This document shows, piece by piece, positions 49,459 to 60,730 of a DNA stretch of 64,000 nt (position 1 is the stretch's first letter; each line of letters starts with the position of its first letter). A program made the translations under genes and the position numbers. The DNA comes from Mallotus nudiflorus. Taxonomy: Eukaryota > Streptophyta > Magnoliopsida > Malpighiales > Euphorbiaceae. Under the pieces are notes generated by a model. That model was not told the DNA's origin and ran no database searches. It saw nothing but the letters and a program-made list of their open reading frames with translations. The stretch is from assembly GCA_947683625.1 (NCBI GenBank), contig CANTUR010000154.1:1302001-1366000 (forward strand), in the 5' to 3' direction.

Positions 49459-50555
49459 TGCTGACCATTTGCATAATCAAACTCCTAATTTTGGACTTTG
49501 ATAAACAATTTAGATTCTAATGATTTTCTTCAAGTGTGTAGGAAGTTGATTGATTATTAAGAATAATTATTTAATGATTGGAGACAATGAAATACTCCTT
49601 GAAAGAGTATAAATATGCATTTCGATGAAGTATCTCAATCTATGCAAGTCCCCAATCTTTAAGAAATAATTATATACCAAAAATATATAAATTTGGACTT
49701 ATAGTGGTATGTTTATAATCACCTCATGAGCCCCTCACAAGCTGACCTTGTATAGTGCCTCAAGAGCTCATTTTTGCCAAAACACTCAGTGTTGTTCACA
49801 AGCTACCCTTATGATCATGAGGAGTAAAGCTTAGCTCTTAAGGGCAGTCCTAACAGCATTCAATGGATATTTTTAAATGCAACGATCCTCAAACTGATGC
49901 TCATGAGCTAGGGTTTGCTCCTCACGATAATGAGCAGTGTTTTGACAAAAATAAGTCCAAAATAATTTAAAAATCAATAAGAGATATTAGAGACATAATC
50001 AATGCATCCAACAACCATAATTTAAGTTATTTATTAATATAAACAACTCCTAGAGTTCAATTGAAAGTTTAAAAAACTTATTTATTAATTATACTATCTT
50101 TTAAGCATTCGATTAAACTCTCAAAATTCTCTTCAATTTCTTTTCATATTTGTATAACTTTTGTAAGAGTTGGTAAGTGTGAGAATAAATATTCTTATTC
50201 TTCTATTTTCTAGGATTAAGAAAATAGAAAGTGAGATTCTATTCTATTGGAATTACTTTAAGTATTTACCATTGAAACACTTGGGATTTGGTTTTTGAGT
50301 GAGCTTTGTAAAACTCAAGTTATAAGGTTAAAAGAGTGAGCCTCAAACTCTTGTATAATCTCAAATCTTATGAATAATATTGTGGGAATTGAAAATTCTA
50401 ACTTGGGGATAAGTTAGGTGGAGAAGTAAGATTATTGAGAATCTAAACTCTTTAAATTCTTGTGTTCATCATTCTTCCTTCTCAACTTTCTTTCAATTTT
50501 TATTTAATTTCTATTTATTGTTTAATTGCCTTATTCACCCCCTAAGGTATTTTCA
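49459..50555 (+). repeat. 5' LTR of copia D (start approximate)
   Basis: Ends TATTTTCA at 50555 directly before the primer site. The start TGCTGACCATTTG at 49459 is inferred from the family's usual TG..GACC opening; there is no 3' LTR to confirm it. It contains CTCATGAG/CTCACAAGCT motifs near 49730-49930. Confidence 0.5.
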
Positions 50556-50556
50556 A

Positions 50557-50570
50557 TTGGTATCCGAGCT
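50557..50570 (+). other. primer binding site of copia D
   Basis: TTGGTATCCGAGCT, one change from the plant copia Met-tRNA consensus TTGGTATCAGAGC. Confidence 0.8.
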
Positions 50571-50596
50571 TGAATTCTAGGAACTTCATTGCTAGA

Positions 50597-52006
50597 ATGC
50601 AAGATCATGGGGAGTGAATCATAAAATATTTCTTCACTTAGAGCATTCTTTGATGGTAGTGACTATCCTCATTGAAAGTTCAAAATGGAGCTATACCTTG
50701 ATTGTGATTCCATCAAACTTTGGGATATTATTCTAAAAGGTTGGGAACCACCTACAATTACCATTGATGGTGTGGTAACTACTCTTGCAAGAAGCTAGTG
50801 GAATAATGAACAAAAGGAGGAATACCATAAAAATAAAAAAATGATGATCAATGTAGTCTTTTTTATGATAAAAGAAGAAGGAGGCAAGCTTCAACATTGC
50901 TTGTTGGCCAAGGAAATGTGGGAGACCTTGGAAAATCATTATGAAGGCAACATGCAAGTTAGAAGCAAGAAGGTTTAACTTCACATGTATGAATATGAAC
51001 TCTTCAAGATAAAGCCTCAAGAGTCAATCACAGAGATGACAAATTGACTCAATGCCCTTCTTACAACCTTTAAGAAACTTGGTAAAAATTTCACCAAGGA
51101 AGAGGTAAACAATGAGATTCTAAGAATCCTACCTAAGAAGGATTGGGAATCTTAAGTTACTTCAATTGAGGAAGCTAAAGATATTTTAATACTCTCAATC
51201 GATGTGCTTATTGGAAAGCTCCTAACACATGAGCTTACAATTAAGCAAAGAGGAGAAGAACAATAAGAAACAAAGAAAAAGAAGAGCATAACACTAAAAG
51301 CTTCACAAGATAATAGTGAAGATGAAAACCTTGAAGACTTTAATGATGAAGATAGTGATGTTGCCATGCTTACTAGAAGTTTCAAAAAATTCTTGAGAAA
51401 GAAAAATTTCTCAAGAACTAGAGACTCTAACAATAAGTATAAAGGAAAAAGCAAGAAGAAAACCAAAGAAGTTACTTATTATGAGTGTAAGAAACTGGGA
51501 CATATTAGAAGTGAGTGCCCCAAACTCAAATTCAAGAACAAAGGAGAAAAAGATAAAAAGAAAGCCTTTAAAGCTACTTAGAATGATAACTCCATCGAAT
51601 TCGAAAAGGAAGAGGAACAATAAAAAATGGTCAATCTTTGCTTCATAGCTCTTAAAGATGAAAAAGAGGTACCATTGACTTATAACTCTTCTTATGATGA
51701 ATATTATCCTTATAATAAATATGATGATGATAATAATGTTGAGAGCTCTATTGTGAGCAAACTATTGCTTAAATGCAAAAGCCTACTTTCTAGGAAGAAA
51801 AATTATAAGCATGAGTTAACTAGCTTAATCAAGGAATTCAAAAATTTAAAGATTAAGTTTCATGAGCTTGTTAAGTCAAATGAAAAACTTACTTGTGATT
51901 TAAAATCTTTAAATTCCTTGAAAGAGAAACTCAAGAAAGCAAGTGATGAAAATCATAAACTTTCTAATGAAGTGGTTGAGCTAAAAAATTCCATATCAAA
52001 ATTCTA
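50597..52006 (+). pseudogene. copia D gag
   Basis: From ATG 50597 with repeated stops, the translation shows the UBN2-type gag (FFDGSDYPHWKFKMELYLD, LWDIILKGWEPPT, GGKLQHCLLAKEMWETLENHYEG). A degraded zinc knuckle follows near 51470 (YYECKKLGHIRSECP, where the first Cys has become Tyr), then a Lys/Glu-rich coiled-coil tail (51627-52006, ELTSLIKEFKNLKIKFHEL...). At least six in-frame stops. Confidence 0.8.
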
Positions 52007-52669
52007 AAGAGGAAAAGAGAGTTTAGATAATTTACTTAACTCTCAAAAATTTCATAGAAATACTTATAGAATTGGATATGCTAATGGAATGGCCTCATCT
52101 TTATCATCATCACATATTAAATTTGTTAAAACATCATGCAATTTCGTTCATTCTACCTTTAAACTAATTGAGACTCAAGATTTCAAAGCTAATAAGTTTC
52201 ATGTGTCCAATATTAAAGAAAAGTCTCATAAGACTCAATCCTATATGACACAAAGAGGTAAGTATCATATTAGAAAAGCATAACCCAAACATGCTTATAT
52301 GTACACTAGACACAACACTTATAAGTATGTTGCATAACACAAAGCACCTAAACATGGTACACAAACCTATTAAAATACACATTATCATTGTCAATGCATG
52401 TCTTACATTATGACTCAAAATAATAGGATACATATACCACCATAACATCAAAAGCATATTTTATTTACTAAACAATCATATACTCCTAGAAGAAATAAGT
52501 TTGCAAATATTGTATGTTCGTATTGCATGATCAAGGGACATACTAACAATGTATGTTTTTATAGAAGACTACACATGAATTTACTTTCTTTTAATTATCT
52601 TGAAACTAACCAATCTAGACCAAAAAAAGTTTAGGTTCAAAAGAACACTTAAATTATTTTGTGTAGGTG

Positions 52670-53082
52670 TGCTTAAAATTTACAAGAGCAAAATGCAAGT
52701 GGTATTTTGATAGTGAATGTTCAAGGTATATGACAGGAGATAAGGACCAATTTAACAAGCTTGATGCTAAGGATGAAGGACATATCATATTTGAAGACAA
52801 TGCCAAAGGAAAAATTATAGGCATAGGAGAAATCAGTAATCCTTAATCCTTATCTATATATCATGTATTGCTTATTAATAGTCTTAAACATAATTTGCTA
52901 AGTATAAGTCAATTATGTGATATGAAAAATAAGGTGAGTTTTTATCCTAGAAATTACTTTGTTGGTGGTTTTGATAAAGACAAAGTAATTTTTAATTTGA
53001 AAAGAGTATATAATATTTATGTTATTAATTTGAACAAGATCGATCACCAAAGACATCAAATGTTTAATGTCTATTTCCTATG
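52670..53082 (+). pseudogene. copia D protease and pre-integrase region
   Basis: KWYFDSECSRYMTGDKDQF at about 52690 is the protease active site with DSG changed to DSE. NSLKHNLLSISQLCD and KVIFNLKRVYNIYVINL follow (open piece 52868-53095). The coding stops at the first solo LTR (53083). The region 52007-52669 is linker sequence with scattered stops. Confidence 0.78.
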
Positions 53083-55234
53083 TGTAGACACCTAATTTCA
53101 AGATGATGAGTTATGGATGCGACAAAAGACTCTAATGATGAAAACTTTGAAACTTCAAGGATCTAATTGCATTTTTTAAAGAAAGGATTTAATGTTTTCA
53201 TGGACTAAATTGCAATACTTTTTAGGGATCTAATTTCAAAACTTAAATTTTTTCAAGGACCTTTTTATAATTAAAAAAAAGAGAAAAGGTTATCAGAATT
53301 ACCCTAATTCGAATCAGAATTATGCTAATTCTGATCGAAATTATAAAATTTCGATTGAAATTATGTAATTCCAATTAAAATTACACAATTTCGGTCGGAA
53401 TTAGACTCCTTCTGTAAATTCTTGAATTTTATAGATAAATTGAGTCCTAATTGGTAAAAAATTCTTAGATAAATTGAGTCCTAATTGGTCTGAAATTCTC
53501 CTAAAATTATTTTTATAATATTTTTAAGAAAATAGAAGTCTTTTAGGAATCAATTTATAACTAGGGTTTCAAGATGTATCCCTATATAAGGAGGGCTTTT
53601 GCTTTGAAGAGAGGGATGGAAGGGAAAAATAAAAAAACAGAAGGAAAGAAAGGAGAGGAAGAAGGCAGAAGGAAAAAATAAAAGGAACGAAGAAAAGAGA
53701 GAAAAAATCTTATTCTCTACAAAATTCCTTTTGTTTTATTTATCAAGGATCTTTGAAGAATTTTTGAAGAATAATATTCGAAGTCCTATCAAGAGCGGCG
53801 ATTCTACAAATCTAAGGAGCATCCTATCATCCATAAGCTTCATCTTCTTCTCATTTTATTTCTTTTTTTTATTAATTTTTGATTTTATTTTGTTATTATT
53901 ATAATTTAGTTACTAATTATAATTTTATTTCTTCTTTCATGGTGATTATGGAGGAAAATATATGATGATCATAATTATAGAATCGAATCCATAAGAGGTC
54001 TAAGCAATGTCATGGATAAGACTTTGTAAAGATATGGTTTCTATGATTTTTTATTATTATTTTATTTTATTGCTTTATTTTATTTATTTATTTTTGGGGA
54101 TGTATTAATTATTTTTATTATTACTTTCAATAGATTATTATAATAGCCCCCATAGGGGGAATAGTGAAATTATGTGTGATTGCACGTTTATGTTAATTAA
54201 TTGGTTAGTAAAATTAGGATTTTAATTGGGTAATTAATTAAAATCAATGGAAAAGTAGATTAATTTAGGTTGCATGCTAATGAAAATTTGGGTTTAGAAG
54301 GAATTAATTTACTTAGTTGTTTGATCTTTAATTTAATTATTTTGATATGTTTTATTTGTTTTTTGTGCTTGTTTATTTATTTTTATGTGTTTTGTGCTTG
54401 TTTGTTTATTTTTATGTGTTTTGGACTTTAAGCCTATATTAGATTTTAATCCACTCAAATAAATTTAGGTCTTTAGGTTTAATTAATTAAACTGCATCAT
54501 TAGGCCCATAATTAATTAGATTTTTAGGTTAGAGATGACTTTGACCCATTTAGTAAATTAGACATAGGTCCACTTAATTTAATTTAATTAATTTAGACTT
54601 AGCCCATTTAATTTAAGCATTTTTTATAATTTTTAGATCTAAGATCACCTTAGAAATAAAACATGCAGAACTAGGCACATTAATTTAAATACCTTCATAA
54701 TTTGTAGATTTAGGCCAATTTTTATAATTAAAATAAATAGACTTAGGTTCAGTTAATTAAAATTAAAAAGAATTAGGCCTTTTAGGCTCACCAATTAAAA
54801 TATGTAGATTTGGCTCATTTAATTAAAATCAATGTATATTAGACTAACTTAGGGATTATATGTTTGAATGAATGCATTATTTACTTGTATTTTCATGACT
54901 AGTTTACCTTGGAGTTAATTGCTAGAATAAGGGTTTATATGAAATTGCATGTAAATAGAGGATAATATAGTAATTCATAAAGTAATCCTAAATGAACACG
55001 ACATTGAAAAAAGTTGGTATTATGTACCTAGAATCTCCTAGTTGTGGTGCTAGCTTTCTTTTAGGGAATCAAGTACCACCTTTTCAATTTGTCCCATTTA
55101 TTACCCTAGGTGGCGACTCCTTATCTCCACGCCATTTCTTTGTGACAGTGGTTAGTGTGTTCTCTAGAGCCTGGAGCTCAAATAGTGTCGCAGTTACTAA
55201 AATCTTGGACACGTGCTAAACCTCGTCGTCTATA
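53083..55234 (+). mobile_element. solo LTR 1 (2152 bp) in copia D
   Basis: TGTAGACACCTAATTTC...CCTCGTCGTCTATA, flanked by CTATG (53078-53082) and CCATG (55235-55239), 4 of 5 TSD bases equal. Same family as 55267-57373 (inverted) and 60731-62995. Contains short palindrome-like tandem repeats near 53295-53405 and a 75-codon frame near its 3' end (54992-55219). Confidence 0.85.
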
Positions 55235-55266
55235 CCATGACATATGGACATGGCATAAAAGGTTAG
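55235..55266 (+). pseudogene. 32-bp copia D remnant between two solo LTRs
   Basis: CCATGACATATGGACATGGC... Joined to the right flank it reads DIWTWHKRLGYANFEL, the integrase zinc-region motif of copia D. This shows that the two LTRs are separate insertions into one coding stretch. Confidence 0.85.
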
Positions 55267-57373
55267 TGTAGACGGCGGGGTTTAGAGCACGTCCAAGATT
55301 TTAGCAACCGCGACACTGTTTGAGCTCAGGGCTTTAGAGAACACACTAACCACTATCATAAAGACATGGCGTGGAGATGAGGAGTCACCACCCAGGGTAA
55401 TAACTAGGACAATTTGAAAATGTGGTACTCGATTCCCTAAAAGAAAGCTAACACCACAACCAAGAGATTCTGGATACGGAATACCAACTTCTTTCAGTCT
55501 TGTGTTCATTTAGGATTACCTTATGAATTACTATCTTATCCTCTATTCACATGCAATTTCATATAAACCCAAAAACAATAAACTCCAAGGCAAACTAGTC
55601 ATGAAATATACAAGTAAATAATGCATTCAATCATAAAACCCCTAAGTTAGTCTAATCTACATGGATTTTAAATAAATGAGCTAAAGTCTACATGTTTTAG
55701 ATTATAAGTGAACCTAAAGACCTAATTCCTTTTCATTTTAATTAAATGAACCTAAGCCTACTAATTTTAATTCTAAAAATTGGGCCTAATTCTACATGTT
55801 ATGAAGGTATTTAAATTAATGAGCTTGATTCTAAATGTTTTAATTAAATGATGATCTTAAATCTACAAATTATGAAAAAGGCTTAAATTAAGTGAGCTAA
55901 GTCTAAATTAATTAAATTAAATTAAGTGGGCCTATGTCTAATTAACTAAATGGGCTTAAAGGTATTTCTAACCTAAAATCTAATTAATTATGGACCTAAA
56001 AATATATTTTAATTAATTAAACCTAATTAATTATTAAATGAAATGGACTAAAAATAAACAAATCAAAATCTGAAATGGGCTTAAGGCCCAAAACATACAA
56101 AAATAATAAATAAGCTAAAAAACAAATAAAAAACATAAAAAACAATTAAATAGGATCAAATAAATAATTAAATTAATCTTTACTAAAATCCTAATTTTTA
56201 TTAACATACAACCTAAATCAATCTACTTCCTTCATTGATTTTAAATAATTACCCAATTAGAAACCTAATTTTACTAACTAGTTTAATAAAAAATCATGCA
56301 ACCACACATATAATTTTATTATTATTTCCACTATTGGGGCTATTACATTAATTCATAAAATAATTAATAAAAATAAAACATAAAGAATAAAATAAAAATA
56401 AAGACAATAAAAATAAAAAAATAAAACCTTAGAAACTAAGTCTCTATGGGCTTGGTTCATAATCTTCTGCAATCTTCTAATGAAATTTATCTCCCTCACA
56501 TGATCACCATATGTTTTCCTCCATAATCACTACAAAACATTAAATAAAATAATAATTAATGAATAAAGTATGATAAAATAATAAGAATAATAATGTAAAA
56601 TAATAATAAATAAATAAATAAATAAAAGAATAATAGAAGAATATGATATGCTTATGGATGATTTAGGGTGCTCCTCAGATTTATAGTTCACCGTTCTTGA
56701 CAAATCTTCGAATTTTTCTCCTTAACAATTCTTCACGAGTCTTCAATTGATTGTTGAATCAAAAGAATTTTTGTAAAAAACAAATAAGTAGAATAAAATC
56801 CCATTTTTCTTCCTTCTCTTCTCCTTCTTTCTTTTCCTTTCTATGCTCTCCTCTTTTTTTTTTCTCTTCTTTTTCTCCTTTTTTACTGCTCCTTCCTTCC
56901 TTTTTATAGTAGAACATGAGGCCTAACCCTAATCATAATGTGATTCTAATTCCTAAAGTGTATTCAGGAATTTTAAACTAATTGGGAATGAATTAATTAG
57001 GAAGTTTAAACCAATTAAAACACTAAATTTGAAGCAATTTAGAAATAGAAAAACGGAAGAATTCAAATCAGATCGAGATTGTGTAATTCCGATCGAAATT
57101 ATACAATCCCAATTGGAATTGTTGTAATTCCAGTTAGAATTATGTAATTCTGACGCACTTTTTTTTAATATTTAATTACAAAAAAAGCCCTCGGAAAAAT
57201 TTAAATTTTTCAATTAGGTCCTAAAAAGAACTTTGCGATTTAGTCCCTGAAAACATTAAATCCTTCCTTTAAAAGCCCTTAGAATTTTTTAAGGATTAAG
57301 TTTCGAAGACATTTTCATCATTGGAGTCCTTTGTTACATCCATAATATATCATCTCGAAATTGGGTGTTTACA
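55267..57373 (-). mobile_element. solo LTR 2 (2107 bp) in copia D, inverted
   Basis: TGTAGACGGCGGGG...TTGGGTGTTTACA, the reverse complement of the solo LTR 1 family, with perfect TSD GTTAG (55262-55266 and 57374-57378). Its minus-strand frame 55282-55509 matches the 75-codon frame in solo LTR 1. A CT-rich stretch (56800-56900) corresponds to the AG-rich 53600-53700 of LTR 1. Confidence 0.88.
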
Positions 57374-60027
57374 GTTAGGATATGCAAATTTTGAGCTTTT
57401 GAATTATCTTTGTAAACATGAACTTGCGATTGGTTTACCTAAGCTTGAATTCACTAAAGACAAACCTTATGATGCTTGTCAAAAGGGAAAACAATCCAAG
57501 TCATCATTTAAGCTAAAAAATGTAGTGTCCACTTTTGGACCACTTGAACTTATATATATGGATTTATTTGGACCAACTAGAATTGCTAATCTCGATGGAA
57601 TGTATTATGCATATATATTAATTGATGATTACTCTAGATTTAGGTGGTTATGTTTTCTTACTCATAATAATGATACATTTAAAGCTTTTAAAATTTTATA
57701 AAAAGAGTTCAAAAAGAATTTTTTTTTTGTATTTCTTCTATTAGAAGTGATCATGGAACCGAATTTGAAAATGAAGTTTTCAAACCTATTGCAATGAAAA
57801 TGACATTTCATATACATTTTCTTCTCCTAAGACTACTAAACAAAATGGGGTGGTTGAAAGAAAAAATAGAATTCTTGTGGAAATGGCTAAAACAATGCTT
57901 CATGAGTACAATTTGCCTCTATACTTTTAAGCGGAAGCCATTAACACATCTTATTATATTTCAAATAGAATTTTCAAAAGACCAATTTTAAATAAAACTT
58001 CTTATGAGTTGTAGAATAATAGAAAACCTAAAATCTCATATTTAAGAGTATTTGGATACAAGTGCTTTATATTAAATACCAAGGGTAATCTTGGAAAATT
58101 TGACTCTAAAGCTGATGAAGGAATTTTCCTAGGCTATGACACCTCTAGTTAAGCATATAAAATCTTTAATAAAAGAACTCTAGTAGTTGAAGAGTCAATG
58201 CATGTTGTATTTAAGAAATTAAACTCACTTGATCCTAGAAAAGATATTTGTAATGTTGATGATTTTGTAGATGAGCATATGGATGTAAACAATCAAGAAA
58301 AAAATGCTAGCAAACCTTTGGAGCTAGAAGATCCTACAAAGAAGAATGATGAGGAGATAGCTCAATCTACTTTGAAGAATGATTTTCCAAAGGTTTAACA
58401 ATTCAAGAAAGCTCATCCTCAAGACCTTATTATAGGTGACACTACAAAGGAGTAACTATTAGATCTAAACTTAAATCTATTATTAATTTAGCCCTTATTT
58501 CTCAAATTGAACCTAAAAATATTGATGATGCTTTGTACGATGAATTTTGGGTCCTTGTTATGCAAGAAGAGTTAAATCAATTTAAGAGAAACAAGGTTTG
58601 GTCCTTAGTTCCTAGACCTAAACATCATCCTATTATAAGCACCAAATGGGAGTTTATAAATAAAATGAATGAATAAGGTGTCATAACTAGGAACAAATTT
58701 AGACTAACAACTAAAGGTTATAATCAAGAGCAAAATATTGATTATCATGAAACCTTTACTTTGGTCTATTAGAATGCTACTTACATTTGCATCATTCATG
58801 GATTTCAAACTTTATTAAATGGATGTTAAAAGTGCATTTTTAAATGGTTTCATTGAAGAGGAGGTGTATATTGAACAACCTCCAGGTTTTGACAGTTTTG
58901 GTTTTTCTAGTCATGTGTTTAACTTTCAAAGGCATTATATGGATTTAAACAAGCTCTAAGAGCTTGGTATGAAAGATTGAGTAACTTTCTTTTAGAAAAA
59001 GGTTTTTCTAAAGGAAAAGTTGACACAACTTTTTTCATAAAGAAATCCAACTATGATTTATTAATTGTTCAAATTTATGTTGATGACATTATTTTTGATG
59101 CTACTAACCATTGCTTGTATGAGGAATTCTCTAAGTTAATGCAAGGAGAATTCAAGATGAGTATGATGGGAGAACTTAAATTCTTCCTTAGACTATAAAT
59201 CAAGTAATGCAAAGATAGGACTTTCATCAATCAAACTAAAAATACTAGGAACATTTTCAAGAAGTTTGGCATGAATGGAGCTAAATTAAGCAAGACACCT
59301 ATGAGCACCACCATAAAACTTAACAAATATTAGAATGGTAAACCTGTTGATGAAAAACGATTTAAAGGTGTTATCGGATCCCTTCTTTATTTAACTGCTA
59401 GTAGACCCAATATTATGTTTGCTACTTGCTTATGTGCTAGGTGTCAATATAGTCCTAGAGAGTCTTATTTGAATTATATCAAAAGGATTTTCAAATATCT
59501 TTGTGGAACAATACATTTAGGACTTTGGTATCCTAGGATTTCATCCTTTGAATTAATTAGTTATTTGGATGCAAACTTCGCATGTAGTTTACTAGATAGA
59601 AAAAGAACTTTCAAAACTTGTCAAATTTTAGGAAACTGCAGTTTCTTGGTTTAGCAAGAAATAAGTTTCGGTTGCCTTGTCCACTGTTGAGGCAGAATAT
59701 ATTACAGCTAGTTATTGTTGCTCACAAGTCTTATGGCAGAAGCAACAACTTAAAGACTATGGCATTAAACTTAATCATATTCCCATTAAATGTGACAATA
59801 AAAATGCTATAAACCTTAGCAAGAATCCCATTTAGCACTCTAGAACTAAGCATCTTGACATTAGACATCATTTGTTACGTGATCATGTGCAAAATGGTGA
59901 TATTTTTCTTGAATTTATTAATATTAATCATCAATTAGTAGACATCTTTACCAAGCCTTTTTGTGAAGGAAGACTAAATTTTATTAAACATGAGTTTGGT
60001 ATGATTGATGGTTCAAGTTTGTCTTAA
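57374..60027 (+). pseudogene. copia D integrase, RT and RNase H
   Basis: RLGYANFELL and CQKGKQSKSSFK (zinc region; the usual second His is Tyr), MDLFGPTRIANLDGMYYAYILIDDYSRFRW (integrase core). After a frameshift near 57720 come RSDHGTEFENE and QNGVVERKNR, then KISYLRVFGYKCFI. RT from about 58540: WVLVMQEELNQFKRN, MDVKSAFLNGFIEEEVYIEQP and an intact IYVDDIIFD near 59078; MSMMGELKFFL near 59160. RNase H declines into stops but keeps KHLDIRHH and VDIFTKPF near the end. Not functional. Confidence 0.83.
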
Positions 60028-60730
60028 CAACTTGATAAATTGCAAAGTTGATGATTAGATTTGAGAGTGATCATGTAGTTACTTATATCTGCTTTATGTT
60101 TATTTTTTTTGTATTTGATACCATTTAATAAATTCATGCTTAATCATGATTTGTATGGTTTTGGTTTATTTTTGGTATTTAACACTATACCATAATTATT
60201 TATCAAGAAAATTTAATTTCTATAATGTATAATTTTTTTTAATATTTATTGATTAAATAATTAATTATTGAATTTATTAATTATTTAAATCAATTAAATT
60301 TATTTCACGTACAAAAATTTATTTTATTGATTTCCCATTTGCATGACTTACTTTTAATATATTTTATTAAAAATTAATAATAATATTTCAAAAATAATTA
60401 TTTGAAATTATTTTTTCTAATTGATTATGTTGATTTAGGATAATAATTACAATAGTATTTAATTTGGTTGAAATTTGATTTAATTTAGAGCCAAATTGAT
60501 GCTTAGGGACCTAATTGTCATATTTTTTAAGACTTAATTGCAAATTATTTGAATCTTTAGGGACTGACTTGCATTTTTTTGTCACGAACTGTTGGGAGCA
60601 GCTCATGACCGTTGGTTGTCAAAGGGCAGTACCCCTTACAAGCTCTGCTCACTATCGTGAGCAGCTTGTGAGGAGCTTACTGTCCCTCAAAACTCCAAAT
60701 TCTTCTAAGATTTTGTTTTTTGTTTTATAA
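60028..60730 (+). other. copia D 3' untranslated stretch
   Basis: No gene. AT-rich to 60560, then a GC-richer piece (60580-60700) with GAGCAGCTCATGACC and CACTATCGTGAGCAGCTTGTGAGGAG motifs that loosely recall the 5' LTR. It could be an early part of a diverged 3' LTR, cut by the insertion at 60731. Confidence 0.4.

Larger units (their letters stand above)
49459..60730 (+). mobile_element. SIRE-like Ty1/copia element D, degraded
   Basis: 5' LTR (about 49459-50555), primer site, gag with a long coiled-coil tail, protease, integrase, RT and RNase H ending at 60027, then a 3' untranslated stretch to 60730 where another element begins. SIRE-type signatures are the DSGCSRHMTGD-like protease region and MSMMGELKFFL in RT. 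Two solo LTRs of another family sit in the integrase zinc region (53083-55234 and 55267-57373). No 3' LTR is seen; it probably lies beyond the element at 60731, off the window. Confidence 0.8.

Noticed and set aside
53083..57373. A single foldback transposon or an inverted duplication
   Set aside because: Each arm has its own 5-bp TSD and the 32-bp spacer is copia D coding sequence, so two separate LTR insertions explain it better.
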